Shown here piece after piece: positions 1 through 8,929 of a DNA stretch of 64,000 bases. Source of the stretch: Streptomyces tuirus (GTDB taxonomy: Bacteria > Actinomycetota > Actinomycetes > Streptomycetales > Streptomycetaceae); the NCBI GenBank assembly GCA_018195615.1, contig JAGTPG010000002.1, positions 4,581,501 through 4,645,500 of the forward strand. The letters are read 5' to 3'. The notes beneath the pieces were generated by a model. The model saw nothing but the letters and a program-made list of their open reading frames with translations. It did not search any database and was not told where the DNA came from. A program made the translations under genes and the position numbers. The first letter of the stretch is position 1, and the number at the start of each line of letters is the position of its first letter.

Positions 1-535
1 GCGCGTACTCGACCGCGGCGCTGCGGGTCAGGCCGATGACGCCGTGCTTGGAGGCGTGGTAGGCCGCACGCTCGGGCAGCCCGACGAGCCCGCCCAGGGA
101 CGAGCAGTTGACGATGGCGCCGCTGCCCTGCTCCCGCATCTGTCGCAGTTCGTGCTTCATCGCCGCCCAGACGCCGCGCAGGTTGACGGCGTTGACCCGG
201 TCGAAGGAGTCGGCCGTCTCGTCGGCCGCGTCGGTCGGCGGCACCTGGATGCCGGCGTTGTTGAACGCCATGTCCAGGCGGCCGTACTCCGTCACCGCGC
301 GCCGCACCGCCTCTTCCACTTGCTGTTCGTCGGTGACGTCGCAGACGACACCGATCGCCCGCCGCCCGCGGCCGGTGATCTCCCCGGCCGCGTTGTGGAC
401 GGCATCGTGGTCGAGGTCGGCCAGAACCACGGCGGCGCCGGAGTCGGCGAAGGCCCGGGCGGCGGCCAGGCCCATGCCGGAGGCGGCACCGGTGACCAGG
501 GCCACCTGCCCGGAGAAGTCGTAGGTGGGGTTCAT
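1..535 (-). CDS. SDR family oxidoreductase (C-terminus beyond window edge)
   Basis: Classical short-chain dehydrogenase/reductase, an NAD(P)-dependent cytoplasmic oxidoreductase; the substrate cannot be told. The protein starts MNPTYDFSGQVALVTG at the ATG ending at 535. It shows the Rossmann glycine motif TGAASGMG near residue 15, the NNAG motif near residue 90, and the catalytic YHASK motif near residue 160 with the expected upstream serines (CSS). About 178 residues are visible of the usual 245-260; the rest lies left of base 1. It is divergently transcribed from the XRE-type regulator at 709, an arrangement common for this regulator family and its target. Confidence 0.9.
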   Translation of the reverse strand, partial: MNPTYDFSGQVALVTGAASGMGLAAARAFADSGAAVVLADLDHDAVHNAAGEITGRGRRAIGVVCDVTDEQQVEEAVRRAVTEYGRLDMAFNNAGIQVPPTDAADETADSFDRVNAVNLRGVWAAMKHELRQMREQGSGAIVNCSSLGGLVGLPERAAYHASKHGVIGLTRSAAVEYA

Positions 536-708
536 GGTGTTCTCCCGTCGAATCAAATGAGGTCCCGCAACCTGCCCAGGGGGTTTCGGAGTCCCGGATG
601 AGTGCCGGATTTCCTGGGGTGCCTGGCCACCGTCCCTCGCCTCGCGGACGCCTGCCAGGCACTCTCAGGGACCCCCACACCGGGAACAGGCGTCCTAGCC
701 TTGAAGCC

Positions 709-1554
709 ATGGAGTTCCAGCAGGAGATCCGGGGCTTCCTCATGAGCCGCAGGGCGAGGATCACACCGGAGCAGGCGGGGCTGCCCTACGTGGGAGGCAA
801 CCGCCGCGTCAAAGGACTGCGGCGCGAGGAAGTCGCGATGCTCGCCGGCCTCAGCGTCGAGTACTACACCCGTATGGAGCGCGGCCAACTCGGCGGCGCG
901 TCCGAGAGCGTCCTCGACGCCATCGCCCGTGCGCTGCAACTCGACGACGACGAGCTCGCCCACCTGTACGACCTGGCACGCGGCGTCGCACCCGGCTCAC
1001 GCCGCAGACGCACCAAGCGCACCTCACCCATTACCGCGTCAGTGCAGCAGGTCCTCGACTCCATGAGCGTTCCCGCCGTCGTGCAGAACGGCCGGCTCGA
1101 TCTCCTCGCGGCCAACGACCTGGGCCGCGCGCTGTACTCCGACCTGTTCACCATGGGCCGGCAGCCACCGAACATCGCCAGGTACGTCTTCCTCGACCCG
1201 CGTGCGGAGGACTTCTACGCCGACATCGACGAGGCGAAGAACCAGCTGGTCGCGGTACTCCGCGCGACCGCCGGACGCGACCCGCTGGACAAGCAGGTGA
1301 CCGAACTCATCGGCGAGCTCTCCACCCGCGGCACCGATTTCAGCACCCGCTGGGCCAAGCACAACGTGCGCCGCCACTCACGCGGACGCAAGGTCGTCAA
1401 CCACCCGGCCGTCGGCAGGATGGACCTCGCGTACGACGACTTCGCACTGCCGGGCGACCCGCACGTCTCCATCACCACCTACACCGCGGATCCCGGTACG
1501 CCCAGCGCCGACGGTCTCACCCTGCTGGCGACTTGGGCTGGTGGAGATCGGTAG
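709..1554 (+). CDS. XRE-type helix-turn-helix regulator with MmyB-like ligand domain
   Basis: DNA-binding regulator of about 281 residues. The N-terminal HTH runs from roughly residue 10 to 80 (RRVKGLRREEVAMLAGLSVEYYTRMERG is its core, given here by key residues only: LRREEVA, SVEYYTRME). It is followed by the C-terminal domain typical of MmyB/PAS-like regulators with the features LAANDLGRALYS and FTDPRAEDFY-like (here FLDPRAEDFY). The frame is open upstream to 598, but the ATG at 709 gives the normal family start (MEFQQEIRGFL). It is divergent from the SDR gene and most likely controls it; ligand unknown. Confidence 0.85.
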   Translation: MEFQQEIRGFLMSRRARITPEQAGLPYVGGNRRVKGLRREEVAMLAGLSVEYYTRMERGQLGGASESVLDAIARALQLDDDELAHLYDLARGVAPGSRRRRTKRTSPITASVQQVLDSMSVPAVVQNGRLDLLAANDLGRALYSDLFTMGRQPPNIARYVFLDPRAEDFYADIDEAKNQLVAVLRATAGRDPLDKQVTELIGELSTRGTDFSTRWAKHNVRRHSRGRKVVNHPAVGRMDLAYDDFALPGDPHVSITTYTADPGTPSADGLTLLATWAGGDR

Positions 1555-1681
1555 AGTCGGCCAATCCCCCGCAGGAGCTCGCGCTGGCATGGGTCCCAAA
1601 ACGAAGCAGCGCCCGACCCGGCCGAAGCCGAATCAGGCGCTGCGCAGCAGGTCAGAGGCTGTTTCTCTCCCCCGCCACCGG

Positions 1682-1754
1682 TAGGCCCTGTGGGACTCGA
1701 ACCCACAACCAATGGATTAAAAGTCCACTGCTCTGCCAATTGAGCTAAGGGCCC
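1682..1754 (-). tRNA. tRNA-Lys (UUU)
   Basis: Cloverleaf read on the minus strand: acceptor GGGCCCT, D-arm, anticodon loop CTTTTAA (anticodon TTT), T-arm GTGGGTTCGAGTCCCAC, acceptor 3' strand AGGGCCT. The first pair is a G-U wobble. No encoded CCA. Confidence 0.93.
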
Positions 1755-1870
1755 AGGCGATGTCGCCCCCACGAGCATAGCCCGACGTGGCCGAGTCTCC
1801 GATCGGGTATCGGGGACCCGGCCGTGCCGAAGGGGGAAACAGGCCCGGAGGGAGTCACCGACGCGGTGCG

Positions 1871-3943
1871 TCAGCCATTGCGCTTCCAGCGCGGCTTGTC
1901 CTCACGGCGGCCGAAGGAACCGCCGCCCCGGTGGTCACCACGGTGGTCGTCACGACGGCCGTACGGACGGTCGTGGCCACCGGAGCGGAAGCCCGGACGG
2001 TCGTCCCGGCGGTCCCGGTTGAAGGGACGGTCGCTGCCGCGGTGCCCACCGCGCTCGTCCCGGCGGAAGCCGCCACGGTCACGGTCGCGGTTGAACCCGC
2101 CGCGGTCGTCACGCCGCTCGAACGAACGGCCCCCACGGTCGCGGTCGAAGGAACGCCCGCCACGGTCGTCACGCCGGAAGCCGCCACGCTCGCCGCGGTC
2201 GCCGCGGTCGCCGCGGTCATCCCGGCGGAAGCCGCGGTCACGGTCGAAAGAACGCCCGCCACGGTCACGATCCCGGTCACGGTCACGGTTGAAGCCACCA
2301 CGCTCGTCACGCCGCTCGAACGAACGCCCGCCACGGTCACGGTCACGGTCACGGTCACGGTCGAAGGAACGGCCGCCCCGGTCGTCACGCCGGAAGCCGC
2401 CGCCACGCTCCTCGCGCCGCTCCCGCCGCTCGTACGGCGCGGAAGCCTCGGCGCGCTCCTCACGCTCGACGTCCTTCGCGGTCGGCTGCTCGGGCACGGA
2501 CACCTCGACACCGGCCGGAGCCTCTGCGGACTCACCAGCCGCAACCGCGGCAGGCTCCTCGCCCCGCTCGCGGGCGACCCGCGCGAGCAGCCGGTCGGCC
2601 TCGTCACGCAGCTCGTTCGCACGCCGCTGCGCCCGCTCCAGCTCCTTGGTGAGCTGGGCGACCTCACGCTCGGCCTGCTGCGCGGCGTTGCCCACGGACT
2701 CGGCCTGCACCTCGGTCATCGACCGGGCACCGGTGATCTCGGCGACCTCCGGGTCGAAGGCCGCGCCGCCCTGGATGATGTGGCGCGTGGCGTCGACGCC
2801 CGCGTCCTCCATCAGCCGGAAGATCTGCCGCCGCTGGTGCGGCAGCGAGAGGGAGACGACCGTGCCGGTGCGGCCGGCCCGCGCCGTACGGCCCGCGCGG
2901 TGCAGGTAGTCCTTGTGGTCCCCGGCCGGGTCCACGTTCAGCACCAGGTCGATGCCGTCGACGTGGATACCCCGCGCGGCGACATCGGTCGCGACGAGCA
3001 CGTTGACGTACCCGTCCTTGAAGTCGGCCAGGGTCCGCGTCCGCGCGCCCTGGGTCATGCCGCCGTGCAGCGCGTCGGCCTTCACACCGGAGTCGCGCAG
3101 CTGCTCGGCGACGCGGTCGGCGCCCAGCTGGGTCCGGACGAAGATGATCGTGCGGCCCTTGCGGGAGGCGATCGCGGCCGTGACCGGCGCCTTGTCCTTG
3201 GGCTTCACGATCAGGATGTGGTGCGACATGGTCGTGACGGCGCCCTGGGCGGCGTCGACCTCGTGGCTGACCGGGTCGTTCAGGTACCGGTCGACCAGGG
3301 TCTTGATCTCGTTCTCCATGGTCGCGGAGAACAGCATCCGCTGGCCGCCCGCCGGAATCTGGTCCAGCAGCTCGGTCACCTCGGGCATGAAGCCCAGGTC
3401 GGACATCTGGTCGGCCTCGTCGAGGACCGCGATCTCCACGCTCTCCAGGGAGCAGGCGCCGCGGTTGATGATGTCGCGCAGCCGGCCCGGGGTGGCGACC
3501 AGGATGTCGACGCCCTTCTCCAGCGCGTAGATCTGGTTGCCCATGGACGTACCGCCGCAGACGACCTTCATCTTCAGGCCGAGGACGTCGCCGTAGGGCT
3601 GGAGCGCGTCGGCCACCTGCATGGCGAGCTCACGCGTCGGCGTGAGGATGACGGCCCGCGGCTTGTGCTTCTCGGTCCGGCCGCCGGCGAGCGTGGCCAG
3701 GGTCGGCAGACCGAACGAGAGGGTCTTGCCGGAGCCGGTACGGCCCCGGCCGAGGATGTCCTTGCCGGCCAGGGCGTCCGGGATGGTCGCGGCCTGGATC
3801 GGGAAGGGGGTGGTCACACCGTTCTGCGCGAGCTTGCGCACGACGCCCTCGGGCAGGCCGAGGTCGGCGAAGGTGATCTCGGGGGCGTCTTCGGCTGCCT
3901 CGTTCTCGGGCACGACGACGTGATCAGTACTGGCGATGGACAT
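1871..3943 (-). CDS. DEAD-box ATP-dependent RNA helicase with RD-rich tail
   Basis: Cytoplasmic RNA helicase (RhlE/DeaD class) of 690 residues that unwinds structured RNA using ATP. Visible motifs: F25 and Q50 of the Q-motif, Walker A GRTGSGKT at 67-74, PTRELA at 102-107, TPGR near 151, DEAD at 175-178, SAT at 206-208, and the helicase C-terminal HRAGRTAR at 348-355. Residues about 400-460 are predicted coiled coil. From about 505 to the end the protein is a low-complexity tail of repeated GGRSFDRDRD/RRDDRGGF units, an RNA-binding style typical of cold- or stress-linked helicases. The frame is intact although most neighbours are broken. Starts MSIASTDHV. Confidence 0.95.
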   Translation of the reverse strand: MSIASTDHVVVPENEAAEDAPEITFADLGLPEGVVRKLAQNGVTTPFPIQAATIPDALAGKDILGRGRTGSGKTLSFGLPTLATLAGGRTEKHKPRAVILTPTRELAMQVADALQPYGDVLGLKMKVVCGGTSMGNQIYALEKGVDILVATPGRLRDIINRGACSLESVEIAVLDEADQMSDLGFMPEVTELLDQIPAGGQRMLFSATMENEIKTLVDRYLNDPVSHEVDAAQGAVTTMSHHILIVKPKDKAPVTAAIASRKGRTIIFVRTQLGADRVAEQLRDSGVKADALHGGMTQGARTRTLADFKDGYVNVLVATDVAARGIHVDGIDLVLNVDPAGDHKDYLHRAGRTARAGRTGTVVSLSLPHQRRQIFRLMEDAGVDATRHIIQGGAAFDPEVAEITGARSMTEVQAESVGNAAQQAEREVAQLTKELERAQRRANELRDEADRLLARVARERGEEPAAVAAGESAEAPAGVEVSVPEQPTAKDVEREERAEASAPYERRERREERGGGFRRDDRGGRSFDRDRDRDRDRGGRSFERRDERGGFNRDRDRDRDRGGRSFDRDRGFRRDDRGDRGDRGERGGFRRDDRGGRSFDRDRGGRSFERRDDRGGFNRDRDRGGFRRDERGGHRGSDRPFNRDRRDDRPGFRSGGHDRPYGRRDDHRGDHRGGGSFGRREDKPRWKRNG

Positions 3944-4228
3944 GCGAATGCGAAACCTTCCGGAGTCTCAAGTCGGCACGCGCCCGTCAACTCCGTGATT
4001 CGCGATTCGCAATACGACCGCCTCAATGCGGTCCACCACGGCAAAGGAGAGTACGCGCCACACGGCGCGCTCTGCGGTGGCGCCGGGCAAGATGGGATCA
4101 AACGATCTGCCACCATACGCAGTCCGGGCCCCGCAAGGCAAACCGGACCGGTATGACACCCCCTACAAGGCAATCCGGCCCGCTTTTCTTCCCACCGGGT
4201 CGGGCAACACCCGGCCCCCGCCGCGAAG
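3944..4228. other. Intergenic leader of the RNA helicase
   Basis: About 285 bases upstream of the helicase and downstream of the lipoprotein gene. I see no supported gene. Near 4195-4220 there is a short hairpin built on CCGGGT and ACCCGG, without a clear U-run, which may end the lipoprotein transcript. Confidence 0.4.
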
Positions 4229-4761
4229 CTACGCCGGCGCGCCCGCCTCCGGTGCCGGCTCCCGCTCGGCCAACTGCGGCCCGGGCGGCTCGTGCGCCGA
4301 CGACGACGGCTCCGGCGTCGGCTCCGGGGACGTCGTCGGCTCCGGCGGCGTCGGCGTGGGCTCCGGTTCGGCCGTCCGGGTGGGAGTGGGCGGAACCGGC
4401 GGCTTCGGAGCGGGCCGACCCGGCTTCCCGGGCTTCTCACGCCCCGGCGCCGACGCACTCGCCACGGCCGACGGCGACGCCTCGGGAGACGCCGACTCCC
4501 CCGCCCCGCCGCCCTTGCCCTTCGCACCCTTCTTGCCCTTGCCGCGCCCACGCTCCCCGTCGGCCGACGCCGCGCCGAACCCGGCACCGCCGCCCGACAC
4601 CGCCGAGCCGCCGTCCGGCGCCTCCCGCCGCGCTGCCCGGCGGAGTGCGACGGCTTGGCACTCCCACCCGCGCCGTCGTCGCCGACGCTCATACAGCCGG
4701 CGGCAGCGGCGACGGCCACGACGGTGGCGGCCAAGCGGACGGGTACGTACAAGGGGCGCAC
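4229..4761 (-). CDS. Small Pro/Lys-rich lipoprotein, unknown function (one apparent frameshift)
   Basis: Predicted secreted lipoprotein of about 177 residues, function unrecognised. GTG start at 4761 has a good ribosome site (GGAGG, 7 bases upstream). The signal peptide (VRLAATVVAVAAAAGC) places the lipobox cysteine at residue 23. The remainder is low complexity: a Gly/Lys-rich stretch (GKGKKGAKGKGGG), then Pro/Thr/Glu-rich sequence (PTPTRTAEPEPTPTP), consistent with a cell-wall-spanning spacer. The frame changes near 4625, where GCGGGAG would need one more G. Downstream of the small zinc protease on the same strand. Confidence 0.65.
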
Positions 4762-4849
4762 GGGGCCACCTCCGGGAAGCGTGATGGAGTCAACACCTCC
4801 AACTCCCGCCGCCCACAAGAGGACACGCCGCCCGCGTTCACACCACGGC

Positions 4850-5200
4850 TCAGCCGTACCCCAGGGCGTGAAGCCGCGCGTCGTCGATGCCGAAGTGGTG
4901 CGCGATCTCGTGCACCACGGTGATCTCCGTCTCCGCGACGACGTCCTCCCGCGACTCGCACATCCGCAAGGTCGGATTCCGGTAGATCGTGATCCGGTCC
5001 GGCAGCACACCGGCGTACCACTCACCCCGGTCGGTCAGCGGAGTCCCCTCGTACAGCCCGAGCAGCTCGGGATCGTCCGCCGGCGGCTCGTCCTCGACGA
5101 ACACCGCGACGTTGTCCATCAGTCGCGTCAGCTCCGGCGGGATCCGGTCGAGCGCCTCGGCGACCAGCTCCTCGAACTCCTCGCGCGTCATCTCCAGCAC
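4850..5200 (-). CDS. Small zincin-like metallopeptidase
   Basis: A 116-residue protein of the minimal zincin family (Pfam Zincin_1/DUF1025 type, from memory). The sequence shows the extended zinc site HEIAHHFGIDD close to the C-terminus, matching HExxHxxGxxD: two histidines, an aspartate ligand and the catalytic glutamate. The N-terminus (LEMTREEFEELVAEALD) and the central ITIYRNP strand are also typical. It has no signal peptide, so it should act in the cytoplasm; the substrate is unknown. Start at the ATG ending at 5200. Confidence 0.88.
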   Translation of the reverse strand: MLEMTREEFEELVAEALDRIPPELTRLMDNVAVFVEDEPPADDPELLGLYEGTPLTDRGEWYAGVLPDRITIYRNPTLRMCESREDVVAETEITVVHEIAHHFGIDDARLHALGYG

Positions 5201-5282
5201 AGCCCATTGTCAGCCACGGCCCCGCCGTACGAGAGCCATCCGGCGTCGCATATCCAGCCCAGGACTTGGGCATACGGGATCA

Positions 5283-6862
5283 ATGGCCCGCGTCCCCGCC
5301 GCTGCCCAGAGCGTCCTGAACCCGATCCGCAAGGCCCCGCGCGCCCTCGCCCGCCGCTATCGCTCCCGCCAGGCCCGGCCACCATCGCGCTCGTGCCGCA
5401 GCCACACCCATGGACCCGCGCCGTCGGACTCCTGGCCGTCGTCCTGCTCGGCGCCTGGCTCGGCCTGCTGGTCGTGGGCAACGTACGGGTCCCCGTCGGC
5501 CCCATGAACACCACCATGACCCTGCGCCCCTCATTCACCGGCGGCACCAAGATCAACATCTCGCCCCTGGGCGCCCTGCAACTGGACAGCCACATCGCCC
5601 CCGTCCGCCTCGACGTCAACGTCGACCAGCTCGACCCCGACCGCGCCCAAGCCCTGGTCGACCACCCGGAACGCCTCTCCGGCCTCCAGGACGAGGTCAC
5701 CGAGGACGTCGGCCACGGCACCCTCGACCTGGCCCTGCGCTCCTCCGTCGCCGTCGTGGCCGGCGCCACCACCCTCGGCCTCGTGGTCTACCGCCGCCCC
5801 GCCGCGCCCTGGCCGCCGGCGGTCTCGCCCTCGCACTCCTCGCCGCCTCGGGCGGCACGGCTTACGCCACCTGGCGCCCCGACTCCGTCCTGGAACCCAA
5901 GTTCTCCGGCCTGCTCACCTCGGCCCCTCCCTGGTCGGCAACGCCCGCAGCATCGTCACCGAATTCGACGTCTACCAGAAGGAATTGGCCCGCCTGGTCA
6001 CCAACGTGACCAAGCTCTACGACGCCACCTCCACCCTCCCCGCCTACGCGCCCGACCCCTCCACCATCCGGGTCCTGCACGTCTCCGACATCCACCTCAA
6101 CCCGGCGAGCTGGAAGATCATCGCCTCGCTCGTCGAGCAGTACAAGGTGGACGTGATCGTCGACTCCGGCGACACCATGGACCACGGCACAGCCGCCGAG
6201 AACGGCTTCCTCGACCCCATCGAGGACCTCGGAGCCCCCTACGTCTGGGTCCGCGGCAACCACGACTCACTGATCACCCAGCGCTACCTGGAGGGCCTGA
6301 AGAACGTCCACGTCCTGGACAACGGCAACGCGAAGACGATCAAGGGCCTGCGCTTCGCGGGCATCGGCGACCCACAGTTCACCCCCGACCGCTCCAAGAG
6401 CATCGGCGCCGAGCAGTCCCAGGAACTCGCGGGCGCCCGCCTGGCCACGGCCCTGCGCGACCAGCGCACGGCCGGCACCCCCGTGGACGTCGCCATCGCC
6501 CACGAACCGTCGGCGGCACGCGAGGTCGACGGCGAAGTCCCCCTGGTCCTGGCCGGCCACCTCCACCACGACGAGACGGAAGTCATGAAATACGGCACCC
6601 GGCTGCGCATCGAGGGCTCCACGGGCGGCAGCGGCCTGCGCGCCATCGAGGGCAAGCACCCGGACCCCATCGAAGCCTCGATCCTCTACTTCGACCGCGA
6701 CACCCGCCACCTCCAGGCCTGGGACGAGATCGAACTCGGCGGCCTCGGCCTCACGACAGCCGAGGTCAGCCGCCACCTCCCGAGGAGAACCAGCCCGGCG
6801 CCACCCCGTCCCCGAGCACCCCGAGCCCCTCGACGGAGGGCACGCCCTCCGCCTCCCCCTAA
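5283..6862 (+). CDS. Membrane-anchored calcineurin-like metallophosphoesterase (four apparent frameshifts)
   Basis: About 527 residues after repair. N-terminal membrane segments (AVGLLAVVLLGAWLGLLVVG near residue 45; a second around 170-205) anchor a metallophosphoesterase domain facing outward or inward, not decidable here. Metal-site motifs in order: HVSDIHLN, DSGDTMDHG, RGNHD, AIAHEP and LAGHLHHDE, the complete di-metal set of calcineurin-like phosphoesterases. A Ser/Pro/Thr-rich tail ends in PSTEGTPSASP. Frames change near 5385, 5795, 5930 and 6780; each is repaired by one extra base in a G or C run. Starts MARVPAAAQSV. Substrate unknown. Confidence 0.82.
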
Positions 6863-6942
6863 ACCGTTTTGGCGATACCTCCCGCCATCCCATATGCTTC
6901 TCACGTCCCCGACGCGCTGAGAAGCGCCCAGGCGGGCCGATA

Positions 6943-7014
6943 GCCCTCATCGTCTAGCGGCCTAGGACGCCGCCCTTTCAAGGCGGTAGCACGGGTTCGA
7001 ATCCCGTTGGGGCA
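6943..7014 (+). tRNA. tRNA-Glu (UUC), one base apparently missing in acceptor stem
   Basis: Anticodon arm CCGCC-CTTTCAA-GGCGG gives anticodon TTC. The T-arm ACGGGTTCGAATCCCGT is normal. The 5' acceptor strand GCCCTCA needs TGGGGGC opposite it, but only TGGGGC is present, so one G of the run near 7010 is missing. This is the same one-base loss seen in the protein genes. Confidence 0.9.
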
Positions 7015-7049
7015 CGCACCACCCTGTGCGACACTGTCGTACGAAGCTT

Positions 7050-7124
7050 GGTCCTGTGGAGCAGTTTGGAGTGCTCGCCACCCTGTCAAGGTGGAGGCCG
7101 CGGGTTCAAATCCCGTCAGGACCG
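7050..7124 (+). tRNA. tRNA-Asp (GUC), copy 1
   Basis: Acceptor GGTCCTG/CAGGACC, anticodon arm CCACC-CTGTCAA-GGTGG (anticodon GTC), T-arm CGGGTTCAAATCCCG. Identical over its full 75 bases to the copy at 22694. Confidence 0.95.
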
Positions 7125-7148
7125 CTGAGGTTTCACGTGAAACCTCGT

Positions 7149-7222
7149 GGCTGGGTAGCTCAGTTGGTACGAGCGTCCGCCTGAAAAGCGGAAGGTCGCC
7201 GGTTCGACCCCGGCCCCAGCCA
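7149..7222 (+). tRNA. tRNA-Phe (GAA), integration site of the AICE
   Basis: Acceptor GGCTGGG/CCCAGCC, anticodon arm TCCGC-CTGAAAA-GCGGA (anticodon GAA), T-arm GCCGGTTCGACCCCGGC. Bases from 7179 onward recur exactly at 18503, so the element uses the 3' part of this tRNA as its core site and leaves the gene intact. Confidence 0.97.
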
Positions 7223-7226
7223 CAAC
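7179..7226. repeat. attL (3' part of tRNA-Phe)
   Basis: 48 bp beginning GCCTGAAAAGCGG and ending CCCAGCCACAAC, identical to 18503-18550. It begins in the anticodon stem of tRNA-Phe and ends 4 bases past the tRNA. Identity stops on both sides (C versus G before, C versus G after). Confidence 0.95.
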
Positions 7227-7231
7227 CGCCC

Positions 7232-8515
7232 TCACCAGGGCTTGAGCCCCTCTCCGTCACCATCGGAGAGGGGCTCGTTCGTGCCGTCTACGCCAACCGG
7301 TACGCCAACGCCCTCAGGAGAGGGTGTCCCGAGCTTCCGGAGCGCCTTCCGCTGCTCGTCCAGCGACGCGTGAGCGTAGACCTTCATGGTCACCCCGATG
7401 TCGCTGTGGCCGACGATCTGCCGAACGACGTGAGGCGGCACGCCCAGGTCGAGCAGGAGCGACACGGCGGAGTGACGCAGGTCATGGAACCTGATCTCCA
7501 GTCCCAGCCGAGAGCGCAGCGGGTGCCAGCTCCGCCGCAGGTTGTCCGGCTCCAGCGGGGTGCCGATACGGGACGTGAAGATCAGCCCATGTTCCTTCCA
7601 CTCGATGCCGGCGGCGGCCCGCTCCTGCGCCTGCCGCTCGCGGTGCTCGGTGAGCGCCTTCACGACGACGGGCGGGAGAGGCACGGTTCGGACCGAGGCG
7701 AGAGTCTTGGGCTTGACCAGCCTCAGCTCACCGTCAACGCGCTGTAGCGCTCGCTCTACGATCAGCGATTCGCGGTCCAGGTCAACCGCGTCCCAGCGCA
7801 GCCCGAGCAGCTCGCCCCGGCGCATCCCCAGGACCAGGGCGAGCACGTACAGCGCATGCAACCGGTCCTCGGCCGACTCTCGAATGAGAAGCCTGGCGTC
7901 AGCGACGCTGAGTCCCTTCCCGGTGTCGTACGAGGGCGTAAGAACCTGCACGAGCTGGGCGACGTTCCGCACGATCAGTTCCTCGCGTACGGCGTTCTGG
8001 AGCGCATTGCGAAGTACGGCATGGATGGACTGCACCATGCGACGGGACAGCAGGTAATTGCAGCACTCCCCCGCCGCGCAGCACTGCGGCTCCGGCCGTT
8101 CCTTGTCCCAGCCGTGCTTGCAGCACTGGCACTCGGAGGCAACGCGGGCCAGCCACGTCCGGACCTCGGCGGCCCGCAGGGTGCGGATCTTCTTCCGGCC
8201 CAGCCCGGGGATCAGGTGGACCCGGACCACGCTCTCGTAGCCCTGGTAGGTCTTGGGGCGGCGGTGGACCTTCACCACGGTCGCGAGCCAGTAGATCAAG
8301 TAGTCCTCCAGGTTCATGTTCGTGTCGGGCACCGGGATGCCCTGGTTCTCCTGCGCCTGGAGTTCGGTGATCTTCTGGCGCACCTCGTCGCGGGTCTTGC
8401 CGTAGACCGAGACGCGCTTGCGGATGCCGCTGGTCGTCGTCACGTACACGCGGCCGTGATAGGTGCCGTCCTTGCGGATCGTGATGCTGCCTTCGCCGTT
8501 GGCGCGCTTGGCCAT
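7232..8515 (-). CDS. int: Tyrosine-recombinase integrase of the AICE
   Basis: Site-specific recombinase of 427 residues that integrates the element into tRNA-Phe. Catalytic residues visible: R232/R233 (LGMRRGELLGLRW), H344 and R347 (FHDLRH), H370 (IVGHSD) and the nucleophile Y380 (MKVYAH). The N-terminal arm-binding domain covers about residues 1-60 (GEGSITIRKDGTYHGRV) and a core-binding domain follows. Residues 129-152 hold a cysteine cluster (CQCC, QCC, ECC) found in a subset of actinobacterial integrases. Its stop lies 6 bases from attL and its ATG overlaps the xis stop (TGATG-type overlap), so the two are translationally coupled. Confidence 0.97.
   Translation of the reverse strand: MAKRANGEGSITIRKDGTYHGRVYVTTTSGIRKRVSVYGKTRDEVRQKITELQAQENQGIPVPDTNMNLEDYLIYWLATVVKVHRRPKTYQGYESVVRVHLIPGLGRKKIRTLRAAEVRTWLARVASECQCCKHGWDKERPEPQCCAAGECCNYLLSRRMVQSIHAVLRNALQNAVREELIVRNVAQLVQVLTPSYDTGKGLSVADARLLIRESAEDRLHALYVLALVLGMRRGELLGLRWDAVDLDRESLIVERALQRVDGELRLVKPKTLASVRTVPLPPVVVKALTEHRERQAQERAAAGIEWKEHGLIFTSRIGTPLEPDNLRRSWHPLRSRLGLEIRFHDLRHSAVSLLLDLGVPPHVVRQIVGHSDIGVTMKVYAHASLDEQRKALRKLGTPSPEGVGVPVGVDGTNEPLSDGDGEGLKPW
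7289..7309 (+). promoter_or_regulatory. Candidate integrase arm-binding pair (left)
   Basis: TACGCCAAC at 7289-7297 and again at 7301-7309, 12 bp apart, inside the 3' end of int and 63 bp from attL. The same pair with the same spacing and orientation sits next to attR. Binding by Int is inference. Confidence 0.55.
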
Positions 8516-8712
8516 CAGGCGGCCTCCTCCAGTCGGTTTTGCATGAAGGCTTGGACCGCGTCGGCAGGGACCCGGCGGGCCCGGCCGACGGTGAAGCTCG
8601 GGAGCTGCTTGGAGCGGATCAGGTCGTAGACCTTGAAGCGGCTCAGGCGGAGAGCCGTCATGACCTCAGGGACCGTCAGCGCCTGGTGGGTGGTGGGCAG
8701 GGCGGGACTCAT
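8515..8712 (-). CDS. xis: Excisionase / MerR-like helix-turn-helix protein
   Basis: A 65-residue DNA-binding protein of the excisionase family. It bends DNA and directs the integrase toward excision. The sequence LTVPEVMTALRLSRFKVYDLIRSKQL (key residues VPEVM, LRLSRFKVYDLI) followed by a basic wing (VGRARRVPADAVQAFM) is the winged-helix motif of this family. The stop overlaps the int start, giving the xis-int order of pSAM2-type elements. ATG at 8712 with GGAGGAG a few bases upstream. Confidence 0.93.
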   Translation of the reverse strand: MSPALPTTHQALTVPEVMTALRLSRFKVYDLIRSKQLPSFTVGRARRVPADAVQAFMQNRLEEAA

Positions 8713-8766
8713 GCGGGGACTCCTCCGGGGCAGTCCGTCGGGGGTCTCTCTGAGGGCCGCTACTTC

Positions 8767-8929
8767 CGCTACCGCCGCTACCGCGCAGGTCAGGGGCCTG
8801 CGTGGGGTAGCGGGAAGGGGTAGCGGTAGCGGATAGGTAGCGGCGCGGTAGCGGCAGCCATGGCCGGTTGCCGCTACCGCGTTAGTGCTGGTCAGGCAGC
8901 GTTTTCGGTGCCCGGTAGCGGAGGTAGCG
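8767..8929. repeat. Iteron-like cluster of GGTAGCG heptamers; candidate replication origin
   Basis: Ten copies of GGTAGCG or its complement CGCTACC in 163 bp: forward at 8806, 8819, 8825, 8836, 8847, 8914 and 8923; reverse at 8767, 8776 and 8872. Eight lie between the DUF3631 gene and xis, two in the 3' end of the DUF3631 gene. Spacing is irregular (6, 8, 9, 11, 13 bp). The place, beside the replication genes, suits an origin or Rep-binding site; no experiment supports this here. Confidence 0.55.

Noticed and set aside
1787..4156. Long plus-strand frame opposite the RNA helicase
   Set aside because: Low-complexity shadow of the helicase repeats without motifs or a ribosome site.
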